22,685 nucleotides of DNA from Streptomyces roseochromogenus subsp. oscitans DS 12.976 (GTDB lineage Bacteria > Actinomycetota > Actinomycetes > Streptomycetales > Streptomycetaceae). Where the stretch lies: NCBI RefSeq assembly GCF_000497445.1, contig NZ_CM002285.1, forward strand, positions 7,857,409 to 7,880,093. The letters are read 5' to 3'. The translations under genes and the position numbers were made by a program. Under the pieces are notes generated by a model. It searched no databases, had not been told where the DNA came from, and saw only the letters and a program-made list of their open reading frames with translations. Below, piece by piece: positions 7,372 to 16,457 of the stretch; positions within the stretch are counted from its first letter, which is position 1; each line of letters begins with the position of its first letter.

Positions 7372-7821
7372 TCACTGAGTGAGCGTGCAGGCGGCAAGGG
7401 TGTCCAGGCCGGTGGGCTTGGTGGTGGTGCGGCCGATGGCGATGGTGATGCGGTCGATGGTGGAGACGCGCTTGTCCTTGAGGGGTCCGAGGATGGCGTT
7501 GTTGACGAAGTTGGGTCCGCCTTGGCCAACGGTGGTGTGCAAACGCTTGTTGGCTTCTTGGATCTGGGTCTGGAGGAGGACGAGGTTGCGGTCGACCTCG
7601 GCCTTGGCGGTGGCGGGCACGACGGGGAGCTTGGAGGCCACGTCGGGGCAGCTGATCGTGCCGGGGCTCGCCAGGGTGCGGGCCTGGGCGGCGCCGTCGC
7701 TCCCGGCGGGGGTGCCGGCGAGTGCTGAGCCGGCGATCACCGCGCCGGACAGCACCACGGCGGCAGCGCCGCCGACGACCGCCACGCGGCGCTTGTCGTA
7801 CTTCGGAAGAGCCCTGGACAT
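7372..7821 (-). CDS. Small secreted protein of unknown function
   Basis: 149 aa. It starts with ATG at 7821, with GAGG upstream. The N-terminus is basic (KYDKRR, 7-12) followed by a hydrophobic stretch (13-35) ending near SALA-G, a standard export signal with likely cleavage around residue 35. The mature part of about 114 residues is helical in character (70-95) and contains only two cysteines, C58 near the start and C145 near the end, which could form a single disulphide. I do not recognise a catalytic motif. It is the kind of small exported protein common in streptomycetes. It is divergent from argG, has its own downstream hairpin, and so is a one-gene unit. Confidence 0.75.
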   Translation of the reverse strand: MSRALPKYDKRRVAVVGGAAAVVLSGAVIAGSALAGTPAGSDGAAQARTLASPGTISCPDVASKLPVVPATAKAEVDRNLVLLQTQIQEANKRLHTTVGQGGPNFVNNAILGPLKDKRVSTIDRITIAIGRTTTKPTGLDTLAACTLTQ

Positions 7822-7924
7822 ACGGAAGCCTCACTCGGGTTCGGGTCGACGTCTGAGCAACGCGGCGCCTGCGTGCAGAGGGAAGTACGAGAAAGCGGTT
7901 TCAGCCGTTCACTCCAGTCGCTGA

Positions 7925-7953
7925 TTGACGAATCATGCAGAGTTCTGCATACT
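7925..7953 (+). promoter_or_regulatory. argG promoter
   Basis: TTGACG (7925-7930) and CATACT (7948-7953) are separated by 17 bp, a good sigma-70/HrdB-type promoter. The start point would be near 7960, giving a leader of about 30 bases with TGAGGAG before the GTG start of argG. Confidence 0.6.
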
Positions 7954-7962
7954 CATGCATGA
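7935..7962. promoter_or_regulatory. ARG box (ArgR operator) over the argG promoter
   Basis: A palindrome with perfect 7-bp arms, ATGCAGA-GT-TCTGCAT (7935-7950), fills the space between -35 and -10. A second palindrome, TCATGCATGA (7953-7962), follows at the -10/start region. The TGCAT half-sites resemble Streptomyces ARG boxes such as that of argC. Bound ArgR with arginine would block RNA polymerase. The match is by eye and from memory of published boxes. Confidence 0.65.
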
Positions 7963-7989
7963 CAGCAAGTGCAGTGTGAGGAGAAACCC

Positions 7990-9183
7990 GTGACCGAGCG
8001 CGTCGTACTCGCCTATTCGGGCGGTCTGGACACCTCCGTCGCCATCGGCTGGATCGCCGAGGAGACGGGCGCCGAGGTCATCGCCGTCGCGGTGGACGTA
8101 GGCCAGGGCGGCGAGGACCTGGACGTCATCCGCAAGCGCGCCCTCGCCTGCGGTGCCGTCGAGGCCGAGGTCGCCGACGCCAAGGACGAGTTCGCCGACG
8201 AGTACTGCCTCCCGGCGATCAAGGCGAACGCCCTCTACATGGACCGCTACCCGCTGGTCTCGGCCCTGTCCCGGCCCGCGATCGTCAAGCACCTCGTCGC
8301 CGCCGCCAAGAAGCACGGCGCCACGACCGTCGCCCACGGCTGCACCGGCAAGGGCAACGACCAGGTCCGTTTCGAGGCCGGTATCGTCGCCCTCGCCCCC
8401 GGCCTGCAGTGCATCGCCCCGGTCCGCGACTACGCGATGACCCGGGACAAGGCGATCGCCTTCTGCGAGGCCAAGCAGCTCCCGATCGCCACCACCAAGA
8501 AGTCCCCGTACTCCATCGACCAGAACGTCTTCGGACGCGCCGTCGAGACGGGCTTCCTGGAGGACATCTGGAACGCCCCGATCGAGGACATCTACGACTA
8601 CACCGCCGACCCGGCCGTCCCGCGCGAGCCCGACGAGGTGATCATCACCTTCAAGGAGGGCGTCCCGGTCGCGATCGACGGCAGGCCCGTCACCGTCCTG
8701 CAGGCCATCCAGCAGCTCAACGAGCGCGCCGGCGCCCAGGGCATCGGCCGGATCGACATGGTCGAGGACCGGCTCGTCGGCATCAAGTCCCGCGAGGTGT
8801 ACGAGGCCCCGGGCGCGATCGCCCTGATCACCGCCCACCAGGAGCTGGAGAACGTCACCGTCGAGCGCGAACTCGCCCGCTACAAGCGGCAGGTCGAGCA
8901 GCGCTGGGGCGAACTCGTCTACGACGGCCAGTGGTTCTCCCCGCTCAAGCGCGCCCTGGAGGGCTTCATCAACGAGGCCAACCAGCACGTGACCGGCGAC
9001 ATCCGGATGACCCTGCACGGCGGCCGCGCCGTCGTCACCGGCCGGCGCTCCGAGTCGTCCCTGTACGACTTCAACCTCGCCACCTACGACACCGGCGACA
9101 CCTTCGACCAGTCGGCCGCCAAGGGATTCATCGACATCTACAGCCTGTCGTCGAAGATCGCCGCCCGGCGGGACCTGGCCTGA
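7990..9183 (+). CDS. argG: Argininosuccinate synthase
   Basis: 397 aa, full length for the family. It joins citrulline and aspartate using ATP (to AMP and PPi) to make argininosuccinate, the penultimate step of arginine synthesis, in the cytoplasm. The ATP-binding signature AYSGGLDTS is at residues 8-16, and the second family signature [10 protein letters not shown] at about 117-127. I chose GTG at 7990 because TGAGGAG lies 6 bases before it and the protein then begins just ahead of the conserved VVLAYSGG strand; the frame is open to 7969 but that start would lack a ribosome site. argH follows after 42 bases in the same direction. Regulation by arginine through ArgR is predicted from the operator in the promoter. 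Confidence 0.97.
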   Translation: MTERVVLAYSGGLDTSVAIGWIAEETGAEVIAVAVDVGQGGEDLDVIRKRALACGAVEAEVADAKDEFADEYCLPAIKANALYMDRYPLVSALSRPAIVKHLVAAAKKHGATTVAHGCTGKGNDQVRFEAGIVALAPGLQCIAPVRDYAMTRDKAIAFCEAKQLPIATTKKSPYSIDQNVFGRAVETGFLEDIWNAPIEDIYDYTADPAVPREPDEVIITFKEGVPVAIDGRPVTVLQAIQQLNERAGAQGIGRIDMVEDRLVGIKSREVYEAPGAIALITAHQELENVTVERELARYKRQVEQRWGELVYDGQWFSPLKRALEGFINEANQHVTGDIRMTLHGGRAVVTGRRSESSLYDFNLATYDTGDTFDQSAAKGFIDIYSLSSKIAARRDLA

Positions 9184-10656
<1,473 letters not shown>

Positions 10657-10664
10657 GCGACAGC

Positions 10665-10678
10665 GCCCCTTCGGGGGC
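10665..10678 (+). terminator. UUCG tetraloop terminator after argH
   Basis: GCCCC-TTCG-GGGGC forms a 5-bp stem with a C(UUCG)G loop, an unusually stable tetraloop, 8 bases past the argH stop. It also forms the left end of the dispersed repeat that follows. Confidence 0.6.
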
Positions 10679-10718
10679 TCGGGGCTGTATCGACATGCGG
10701 CTCCGCCGCGTGGGCGCG
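10674..10718. repeat. Dispersed Streptomyces intergenic repeat, copy 1
   Basis: This stretch and 14017-14063 share a 24-bp identical block (here 10695-10718) plus a matching GGGGGC-CGGGGCTG-ATC lead-in. The block folds as ATGCGGC-TCC-GCCGCGT, a 7-bp stem with one G-T pair. I recognise this as a family seen many times between genes in Streptomyces genomes. The rest of 10657-10853 shows no coding signal. Confidence 0.65.
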
Positions 10719-10853
10719 CGCAACCACGAGGCACCCGCACTCGCCGATGCGCGGCAAGTCCCGAGCCCTGACGCGCCCGGCTCACCAGCGGAGCGGCATC
10801 GCCGGGTTACGTTGGTCGAGAGCCGTACCGGACCCGACCGAACGGAGCCCGCG

Positions 10854-11825
10854 ATGCCCTTCGCCCGCCTCGCGACAGCAACCACGCCGACTTGCCACAT
10901 CGGCCTCGGCCTGGCCGCAGTAGGTCGCCCCGGCTACATCAACCTCGGCCGTGAGGAAGACCTCGGAGAGAACCGCAGTGTCGACGCGATGCGCAGCCGA
11001 ACCCACGAACTCCTCGACGCCGCCTACGCCCAAGGCATCCGCTACCTCGACGTAGCCCGCTCCTACGGCCGCTCCGAGGAGTTCCTCGCCGACTGGCTGA
11101 ACACCCGCCCCGACATCGACGACGTGGTCATCGGCAGCAAATGGGGCTACACCTACACCGCCGGCTGGTCGGCGGACGCCGAGACGCACGAGGTCAAGGA
11201 CCACAGCCTCGCCGCGTACGAGCGCCAGCGCGCCGAGACCGACGCCCTCCTCGGCGACCGGCTCGACCTCTACCAGATCCACTCGGTGACCCCGGACAGC
11301 CAGGCCCTCACCGACAAGGACCTGCACGCCAAGCTCGCCGAGGCCGCCGCCCAGGGCCTGACCATCGGCTTCTCGACCAGCGGCCCCGCCCAGGCCGACG
11401 CCGTCCGCGCCGCCCTCGCGATCACGGTCGGCGGCGAGCCCCTCTTCCGTACCGTCCAGTCGACGTACAACGCCCTGGAGACCTCGGCGGAACCCGCGCT
11501 CGCCGAGGCGCACGACGCCGGGCTCACGGTGATCGTCAAGGAGGGCCTGGCCAACGGCCGGCTCGCCGCACCGCACGCCCCGGAGGCGCTCAAGGCCGTA
11601 GCCGAGGAGGCCGGCCTCGGCTGCGACGCGGTGGCCCTCGCCTGGATCCTGCGCCGGCCCTGGGCCGGAGTCGTCCTCTCCGGCGCCGCGACCGTCCCCC
11701 AGCTCTTCTCCAACCTGCACGCCCCCGCCGTAGACCTCGACGCGGACCAGCTGACCCGCCTCGCCACGCTCGCCGAGGACCCGCGCGCCTACTGGGAGCG
11801 GCGCGGACAGCTGCCCTGGCACTGA
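10854..11825 (+). CDS. Aldo/keto reductase
   Basis: 323 aa from ATG 10854, with CGGAG about 6-8 bases upstream. It is a TIM-barrel NADPH-dependent oxidoreductase. The catalytic tetrad is visible in order: D66 and Y71 in LDVARSYG, K96 in GSKWGY and H143 in QIHSV. The C-terminal part has the usual ending in which barrel strands are followed by a nucleotide-binding segment (LSGAATVPQL). The substrate is unknown; family members reduce aldehydes, ketones or sugars. The reading frame stays open back into argH, but that is only GC-rich shadow. It is probably its own transcript, since a terminator and a dispersed repeat separate it from argH. It is unrelated by pathway to the TetR/exporter pair downstream. 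Confidence 0.9.
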   Translation: MPFARLATATTPTCHIGLGLAAVGRPGYINLGREEDLGENRSVDAMRSRTHELLDAAYAQGIRYLDVARSYGRSEEFLADWLNTRPDIDDVVIGSKWGYTYTAGWSADAETHEVKDHSLAAYERQRAETDALLGDRLDLYQIHSVTPDSQALTDKDLHAKLAEAAAQGLTIGFSTSGPAQADAVRAALAITVGGEPLFRTVQSTYNALETSAEPALAEAHDAGLTVIVKEGLANGRLAAPHAPEALKAVAEEAGLGCDAVALAWILRRPWAGVVLSGAATVPQLFSNLHAPAVDLDADQLTRLATLAEDPRAYWERRGQLPWH

Positions 11826-11893
11826 CCCCACGGCCACGCCGACCACCCGAGATCACCCGGGCCGACCAGCAGATATGAGCCACGCATGCCCGC

Positions 11894-11915
11894 TGTGAGA
11901 CAAATGTGTCTCACA
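11894..11915. promoter_or_regulatory. TetR-type operator (22-bp perfect inverted repeat)
   Basis: The 9-bp arms TGTGAGACA (11894-11902) and TGTCTCACA (11907-11915) are perfect, with AATG between them. The site covers the -35 and most of the spacer of the tetR promoter. An extra half-site, GTCTCA, lies at 11928-11933 over the start codon. This is the classic arrangement for a self-repressing TetR gene. Confidence 0.8.
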
Positions 11916-11926
11916 TGGTCTATCCT
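11897..11926 (+). promoter_or_regulatory. Promoter of the tetR-MFS operon (probably leaderless)
   Basis: GAGACA (11897-11902), an 18-bp spacer and TATCCT (11921-11926) place the transcript start about 7 bases on, at the A of ATG 11933. No Shine-Dalgarno precedes that ATG, which fits a leaderless mRNA. Confidence 0.55.
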
Positions 11927-11932
11927 CGTCTC

Positions 11933-12484
11933 ATGGCCTTTGATCGTGACCAGGTGCTGCGCAGCGCGGCCGCCCTGCTGACCCGTAAATCCACCGCGAC
12001 CATGGACGAGGTCGCCAAGGCCGCCGGGATCAGCCGGGCCACGCTGCACCGCCACTTCGCCGGGCGCGACACGCTCGTCCGGGCGCTGGAGGCGCTCGGC
12101 ATCGAGGAGTGCGAGGCGGCCGTGGACCGGGCCCGGCTGGACGAGGGGCCCGCGAGCGAGGTGGTACGCAGGCTGGTGCGCGAGATCCAGCCCGCGGCCG
12201 GACTGCTCGCCTTTCTGTACGGCGAGAGCCAACTGTGGGAGGGCGAGCGGCAGAACGACGGATGGCTGCGCCTGGACACTCGGATCGGAGCGGTGTTCCA
12301 GCGCGGCCAGCAGGCGGGCGAGTTCCGTATCGACCTCACCCCGGTCTGGCTCACCGAGGCGCTGTACGGCCTGATCGCCTCCTGCGCCTGGGCCACCCTG
12401 GACGGCCGTGTGGCCGCCAGGGACTTCCCGACGATGGTCGCCGAGCTGCTGCTCGGCGGCGCTCTACGAAGAGAGGAATCATGA
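11933..12484 (+). CDS. TetR-family transcriptional repressor
   Basis: 183 aa. The N-terminal helix-turn-helix runs from about 22 to 43 (TMDEVAKAAGISRATLHRHF), the best-conserved part of the family. The C-terminal helical ligand domain (about 50-183) has no pocket I can assign. ATG 11933 is chosen over in-frame ATG 11915 because the promoter -10 sits only 6 bases upstream of 11933, so 11915 would not be transcribed. The gene overlaps the exporter ATG by 4 bases (ATGA), so repressor and pump are one translational unit. The perfect inverted repeat across the promoter is its probable operator, giving self-repression and induction by a compound that the pump exports. The inducer is unknown. Confidence 0.93.
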   Translation: MAFDRDQVLRSAAALLTRKSTATMDEVAKAAGISRATLHRHFAGRDTLVRALEALGIEECEAAVDRARLDEGPASEVVRRLVREIQPAAGLLAFLYGESQLWEGERQNDGWLRLDTRIGAVFQRGQQAGEFRIDLTPVWLTEALYGLIASCAWATLDGRVAARDFPTMVAELLLGGALRREES

Positions 12485-14004
12485 CCAGCACCCTGCAGCC
12501 GGCCGCGACGACGGAGGCGGTGACGCGACCGGGCCGCTGGCTCGCGCTCTCCGTCCTCGTCCTGGCCGTGCTGCTGGTGGCCGTCGACGCCACCGTCCTC
12601 GGCCTGGCGACCCCCTACATCAGCGAAGACCTGGGCCCCTCCGGCACCCAGCTGCTGTGGATCGGCGACGTCTACTCCTTCGTCATCGCCGGTCTGCTGG
12701 TCTCCATGGGCAGCCTCGGCGACCGCATCGGCCGCAAGCGGATCCTGCTCGGCGGTGCCACGGCGTTCGGTGCGATATCCGTGCTCAACGCCTATGCCAC
12801 GACACCGGAGTTGATGATCCTGGCGCGGGCGCTGCTCGGTGTCGCGGGCGCGACCCTGATGCCCGCCACTCTCGCCCTGATCCGCAACCTCTTCCACGAC
12901 CCGCGCGAGCGCAGCCTCGCCGTCGGCATCTGGGGCGCGACCGCCTCCGCCGGTACGGCCGTCGGCCCGATCGCGGGCGGCTTCCTGCTCGAACACTTCT
13001 GGTGGGGCTCGGTCTTCCTCATCAACCTGCCGGTGATGGCGGTCCTGGTCCTCGTCGGCATCCGCACGCTGCCCGAGTCCCGCAACCCGAACCCCGGTCC
13101 CTGGGACCTGATCAGCGTCGTCCTGTCGCTGGTCGGCATGATCGGCGTCGTGTACGCGGTCAAGGAGGCGGCCACGCACGGCGTCACCGGTCCCACGCTC
13201 GCCGCAGGCCTGCTGGGCGCGGCCGCGCTCTACGGCTTCGTGCACCGTCAGCTCACCATGCCGGCCCCGCTGCTGGACATGCGGCTGTTCAGGCGCCGCG
13301 GCTTCAGCGGGGCGGTCCTCGCCGACCTGCTGACCGTGCTCGGCTTGTCGGGCCTGGTGTTCTTCCTCTCCCAGTACCTGCAACTCGTCATGGGCAGGCG
13401 CCCGTTCGAGGCGGGCCTCGCCGAACTTCCGGCCGCCGTCGGCGCGGTGGTGTCCGGCCTGATCGCGGGCCGCGCCGCCCGCCGCTTCTCGGTACGGGCC
13501 GTGGTCTCCGGCGGCCTCGCAGCGGTGGGCCTCGCCCTGGCCGCTCTGACCACGTTGGGCGCGTCGACGGGCTACCCGGTCCTCGGCGCGGCACTGCTGG
13601 TCGTCGGCATCGGCGCCGGCTTCTCCTTCACCGTGACGGCCGACGTCATCCTGTCCAGCGTGCCCAAGGAACAGGCGGGCGCCGCCTCGGCGGTCTCCGA
13701 GACGGCGTACGAACTGGGCGCGGCCCTGGGCATCGCCCTGCTGGGCTCGATCGTGACGGGCGTCTACCGCGACTTCACCGGCCCGGCAGGAACACCGGCG
13801 ACGGCTCATGAATCACTGGGTGCGGCAGCGGAGGCGGCAACGAAAATGCCCCCGCACACGGCCCAGCAGATGCTGGAAGCGGCCCGCGAATCCTTCGTCC
13901 ACGGCCTCCACCTGGCCTCGGGCGCAGGAGCGGCGGTCCTCCTGGCGACGGCCGTGGCGGCCTGGTTCTTGCTGAAGGGCCAGAAACTGGAAAGCGCCGG
14001 GTGA
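12481..14004 (+). CDS. MFS drug exporter, DHA2 (EmrB/QacA, 14-TM) family
   Basis: 507 aa, the usual length for 14-helix DHA2 transporters, with long hydrophobic segments throughout. Family motifs are visible: VDATVLGLATPYIS in TM1 (motif D1 type), GSLGDRIGRKRILL in the TM2-TM3 loop (motif A) and GWGATASAGTAVGPIAGG-type sequence in TM5 (antiporter motif C region). It would export hydrophobic or cationic compounds in exchange for protons. The ATG overlaps the tetR stop, and GAGAGGA lies just upstream, so it is controlled together with the repressor. A gap of 109 bases holding a dispersed repeat separates it from the convergent plsC gene. The substrate is unknown; resistance to a self-made or environmental compound is a guess. 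Confidence 0.92.
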   Translation: MTSTLQPAATTEAVTRPGRWLALSVLVLAVLLVAVDATVLGLATPYISEDLGPSGTQLLWIGDVYSFVIAGLLVSMGSLGDRIGRKRILLGGATAFGAISVLNAYATTPELMILARALLGVAGATLMPATLALIRNLFHDPRERSLAVGIWGATASAGTAVGPIAGGFLLEHFWWGSVFLINLPVMAVLVLVGIRTLPESRNPNPGPWDLISVVLSLVGMIGVVYAVKEAATHGVTGPTLAAGLLGAAALYGFVHRQLTMPAPLLDMRLFRRRGFSGAVLADLLTVLGLSGLVFFLSQYLQLVMGRRPFEAGLAELPAAVGAVVSGLIAGRAARRFSVRAVVSGGLAAVGLALAALTTLGASTGYPVLGAALLVVGIGAGFSFTVTADVILSSVPKEQAGAASAVSETAYELGAALGIALLGSIVTGVYRDFTGPAGTPATAHESLGAAAEAATKMPPHTAQQMLEAARESFVHGLHLASGAGAAVLLATAVAAWFLLKGQKLESAG

Positions 14005-14016
14005 GTTTCCCTACCC

Positions 14017-14063
14017 GGGGGCGCGGGGCTGCATCCGATATGCGGCTCCGCCGCGTGGGCGCG
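14017..14063. repeat. Dispersed Streptomyces intergenic repeat, copy 2
   Basis: This is the second copy of the element at 10674-10718, with the identical 24-bp block at 14040-14063 (hairpin ATGCGGC-TCC-GCCGCGT) and a slightly different lead-in. It lies between two convergent genes, where it might help terminate both. Confidence 0.65.
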
Positions 14064-14113
14064 AAAAGCGACCACCAACCCGCGCCCGAAAACCGGCCGA
14101 ACTGCCAGCGGCG

Positions 14114-14785
14114 CTAGGCGGCCTTGGCCTTCGTGGCGTACATATCCACGTACTCCTGCCCCGACAGCCGCATGACCTCAGCCATCACCGAGTCGGTCAC
14201 AGCCCGCAGCACATACCGGTCCCGATCCATCCCCTCGTACCGAGAGAACTCCATCGCCTCACCAAAACGAACCGTCACCTTGCCCGGCCGCGGAATCCCG
14301 GCTCCCCCCGGCTGCAGCTTGTCCGTGCCGATCATGGCGAAGGGGACGACCGGCGCACCGGTCATCAGCGTCAGCCGCGCGATACCGGTGCGCCCGCGGT
14401 ACAGCCGCCCGTCGGGTGACCGCGTGCCCTCGGGGTAGATCCCGAAGATCTTCCCCTCCTCCAGGATCCGCCGCCCGGTCATCAGCGCGGCCACACCGCC
14501 GCTCGCGCCGTCCCGGTCCACCGGGATCATGCCGACGCCGGTGAAGAACCAGGCCATCAGCCGGCCCTTGAAGCCCTTCCCGGTGACGTACTCGTCCTTG
14601 CCGATGAAGTACACCTGCCGCTTGGTGACGAGCGGCAGCACGATCGAGTCGATGAACGTGAGGTGATTGCCCGCCAGAATGACCGGCCCGTCCCCCGGAA
14701 TGTGCTCCACGCCCTCCACCTGTGGGCGGAACATCAGGCGCATGATCGGTCCGAGCACTGCCTTGATGAGCGCGAAGCGGGACAA
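14114..14785 (-). CDS. 1-acylglycerol-3-phosphate acyltransferase (PlsC family)
   Basis: 223 aa. It transfers an acyl chain to lysophosphatidic acid, or a similar acceptor, in phospholipid synthesis at the inner face of the membrane. The catalytic NHLTFID (H41-x4-D46) and EGTRS (119-123) acceptor-binding motifs are both intact. The N-terminal helix (about 5-20) is amphipathic or hydrophobic, as in membrane-bound relatives. The start is TTG at 14785: GGAGGA lies 5-6 bases upstream and no ATG or GTG is placed better. It is divergent from glpQ, and a PHO box lies in the shared 341-bp gap, 93 bp upstream of this start, so phosphate control of this gene is possible. Confidence 0.9.
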   Translation of the reverse strand: MSRFALIKAVLGPIMRLMFRPQVEGVEHIPGDGPVILAGNHLTFIDSIVLPLVTKRQVYFIGKDEYVTGKGFKGRLMAWFFTGVGMIPVDRDGASGGVAALMTGRRILEEGKIFGIYPEGTRSPDGRLYRGRTGIARLTLMTGAPVVPFAMIGTDKLQPGGAGIPRPGKVTVRFGEAMEFSRYEGMDRDRYVLRAVTDSVMAEVMRLSGQEYVDMYATKAKAA

Positions 14786-15126
14786 CGGGTCCTCCGATGT
14801 CGAGGGAATCGATATGAGTCTGTGCAGGTGAGGACATTACTCGCGGCCCTGGGCCGGGCGCACATCGGGTACGGCCGGTTCACCGAGGTCTTACGAAGAG
14901 TTGACGCGGGTTTACCTGCGGTGACGGCTCGGAGTCGGGTTGTGACCGCCCTGCAACATGTGACGGAGATCGCGCGCAGCCCACACACCGCCGCCGACGC
15001 CGCGCACAGCCCGTCTCCGGCACGACAGCCGGCGGCACCCTCGTGTTCCGGCCCAGGACTCTCACCCGTCACGTCAACGCCCCTACGATCGGCCCGGACT
15101 GAAGTACGAATGGGCAGGAGGCGCTG
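14786..15126. promoter_or_regulatory. Divergent control region between plsC and glpQ
   Basis: 341 bases without a gene. It holds the ribosome site of plsC (next to 14785), a four-unit PHO box (14878-14921, listed separately), a TACGAT at 15084-15089 that could be a -10 for glpQ, and the AGGAGG ribosome site of glpQ at about 15115-15120. I see no small ORF or RNA structure that stands out. Confidence 0.5.
14878..14921 (+). promoter_or_regulatory. PHO box (PhoP operator), four 11-bp direct repeat units
   Basis: Units at an exact 11-bp period are GTTCACC (14878), TCTTACG (14889), GTTGACG (14900) and TTTACCT (14911; GTTTACC if read one base earlier). The Streptomyces PhoP consensus unit is GTTCACC plus 4 spacer bases, so the first is perfect, the third is close and the others are weaker. 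PhoP control of a glpQ gene (glpQ1) under phosphate limitation is known in S. coelicolor. Confidence 0.75.
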
Positions 15127-16314
15127 ATGGGCAGCGACCAGGCGGACAAGAAGACGCAGGGCACCGGGCGACGGGCGATCCTCGGTGCGGCGGTGTTCGG
15201 CGCGGCGAGCGGAGCGGTCCTCGGGCTGCCGGGCGTGGCCGGCGCCGCGGAGGCCGGTACGGCCGCTGCGGCCGGGCAGGGCGGCCGGGGGCTGAAGAGC
15301 CTGCCGAAGCCGGCGATCATCGGTCACCGTGGCGCCAGCGGCTACCGCCCGGAGCACACCTTCGGCTCGTACAACCTGGCCCTGGACCTGGGAGCCGACG
15401 TGGTCGAGGCCGGCGACCTGGTGCCAACCAAGGACGGCCATCTCGTCTGCCGGCACGAGCCGGAGATCGGCGGTACCACGGACGTCGCCTCGCACCCGGA
15501 GTTCGCCGACCGCAAGACCACCAAGATGCTGGACGGGGTCGCGACCACCGGCTGGTTCACCGAGGACTTCACGCTTGCCGAACTGAAGACGCTGCGCGCG
15601 GTAGAGCGCATTCCGGCCAACCGTCCGCACAACACCCTCTACAACGGGCGCTGGGAGATACCCACGTTCGAAGAGGTTCTGAAGTGGCAGGACGAGCAGA
15701 CCCGCAAGCGCGGCAAGCAGGTGTGGATCTACCCCGAGACCAAGCACCCCACGTACTTCCGCAAGCTCGGCCTCGGCCTGGAGGAGCGGGTCGCGAAGCT
15801 GCTGCGCAAATACGGCAAGGACGGCCGGAACGCGCCGGTCATCCTGCAGTCCTTCGAGCCCAGCAGCATCCAGAAGCTGAACCAGCTGGTCGACAACCCG
15901 CTCGTCGTGCTCCTCTCCGCGGCGGACAGCCGCCCCTACGACTTCGTGGAGGCGGGTGACCCGCGCACGGTCGCCGACCTGATCACCCCCAAGGGCCTCA
16001 GGGAGATCGCCGGCTACGCCCAGGGCATCGGCCCGACGCTGGACCTGATCATCCCGAAGGACGCGAACGGCAACCTCACCAAGCCGACCACGCTGGTCGC
16101 CGACGCGCACAAGGTGGGCCTGATCCTCACCCCGTACACCATGCGCAACGAGAACCCCTTCCTGCCGGCCGACTACCGCAAGGGCACCGCGGCCGACGGC
16201 TACGGCGACCCCTTCGGCGCGTTCAAGACGTACTTCGCGACCGGCATCGACGCCGTCTTCACCGACAACGCCGACACCGGCGTGCTCGCCCGCGCCGACT
16301 TCCTGGCGGGCTGA
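15127..16314 (+). CDS. glpQ: Secreted glycerophosphodiester phosphodiesterase
   Basis: 395 aa. It hydrolyses glycerophosphodiesters to glycerol-3-phosphate and an alcohol outside the cell, scavenging phosphate from lipid breakdown. A twin-arginine export signal (R15-R16, hydrophobic to about 38, cleavage near AGA-AEA at 40/41) is followed by the GDPD barrel: IIGHRGASGYRPEHT (64-78, with H67, R68 and E76), E94 and D97 in EAGDLVPTKDG, and H110. In most GlpQ enzymes the metal ligands are spaced E-x-D; here they read E-A-G-D, one residue longer. The ATG at 15127 has AGGAGG before it. The upstream PHO box predicts induction by PhoP at low phosphate. The symbol follows the S. coelicolor glpQ1 resemblance. 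Confidence 0.92.
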   Translation: MGSDQADKKTQGTGRRAILGAAVFGAASGAVLGLPGVAGAAEAGTAAAAGQGGRGLKSLPKPAIIGHRGASGYRPEHTFGSYNLALDLGADVVEAGDLVPTKDGHLVCRHEPEIGGTTDVASHPEFADRKTTKMLDGVATTGWFTEDFTLAELKTLRAVERIPANRPHNTLYNGRWEIPTFEEVLKWQDEQTRKRGKQVWIYPETKHPTYFRKLGLGLEERVAKLLRKYGKDGRNAPVILQSFEPSSIQKLNQLVDNPLVVLLSAADSRPYDFVEAGDPRTVADLITPKGLREIAGYAQGIGPTLDLIIPKDANGNLTKPTTLVADAHKVGLILTPYTMRNENPFLPADYRKGTAADGYGDPFGAFKTYFATGIDAVFTDNADTGVLARADFLAG

Positions 16315-16372
16315 CCCCGGCGTCCCCCTGCCGTCTGAGGCACCGTCGGCTTCGTTGCCGGCGGACGCCGTC

Positions 16373-16445
16373 AACGAGTGGCCGCGTCGGCACCTCGTTC
16401 GGGCTGACTGTGCGCCGCCCCGGAAACCTGATCCCGGGGCGGCGC
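16373..16445 (+). terminator. Two hairpins between glpQ and the sigma-like gene
   Basis: The first has arms AACGAG (16373-16378) and CTCGTT (16394-16399). The second has perfect 12-bp arms GCGCCGCCCCGG (16412-16423) and CCGGGGCGGCGC (16434-16445) with a 10-base loop. The second is very stable and probably terminates glpQ. It ends only 12 bases before the ATG of the next gene, so it could also affect that gene's translation. Confidence 0.65.
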
Positions 16446-16457
16446 GTCGTTCCGCAT

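Noticed and set aside
11920..13809. 629-codon minus-strand frame opposite tetR and the exporter
   Set aside because: Charged low-complexity shadow with no start signal.
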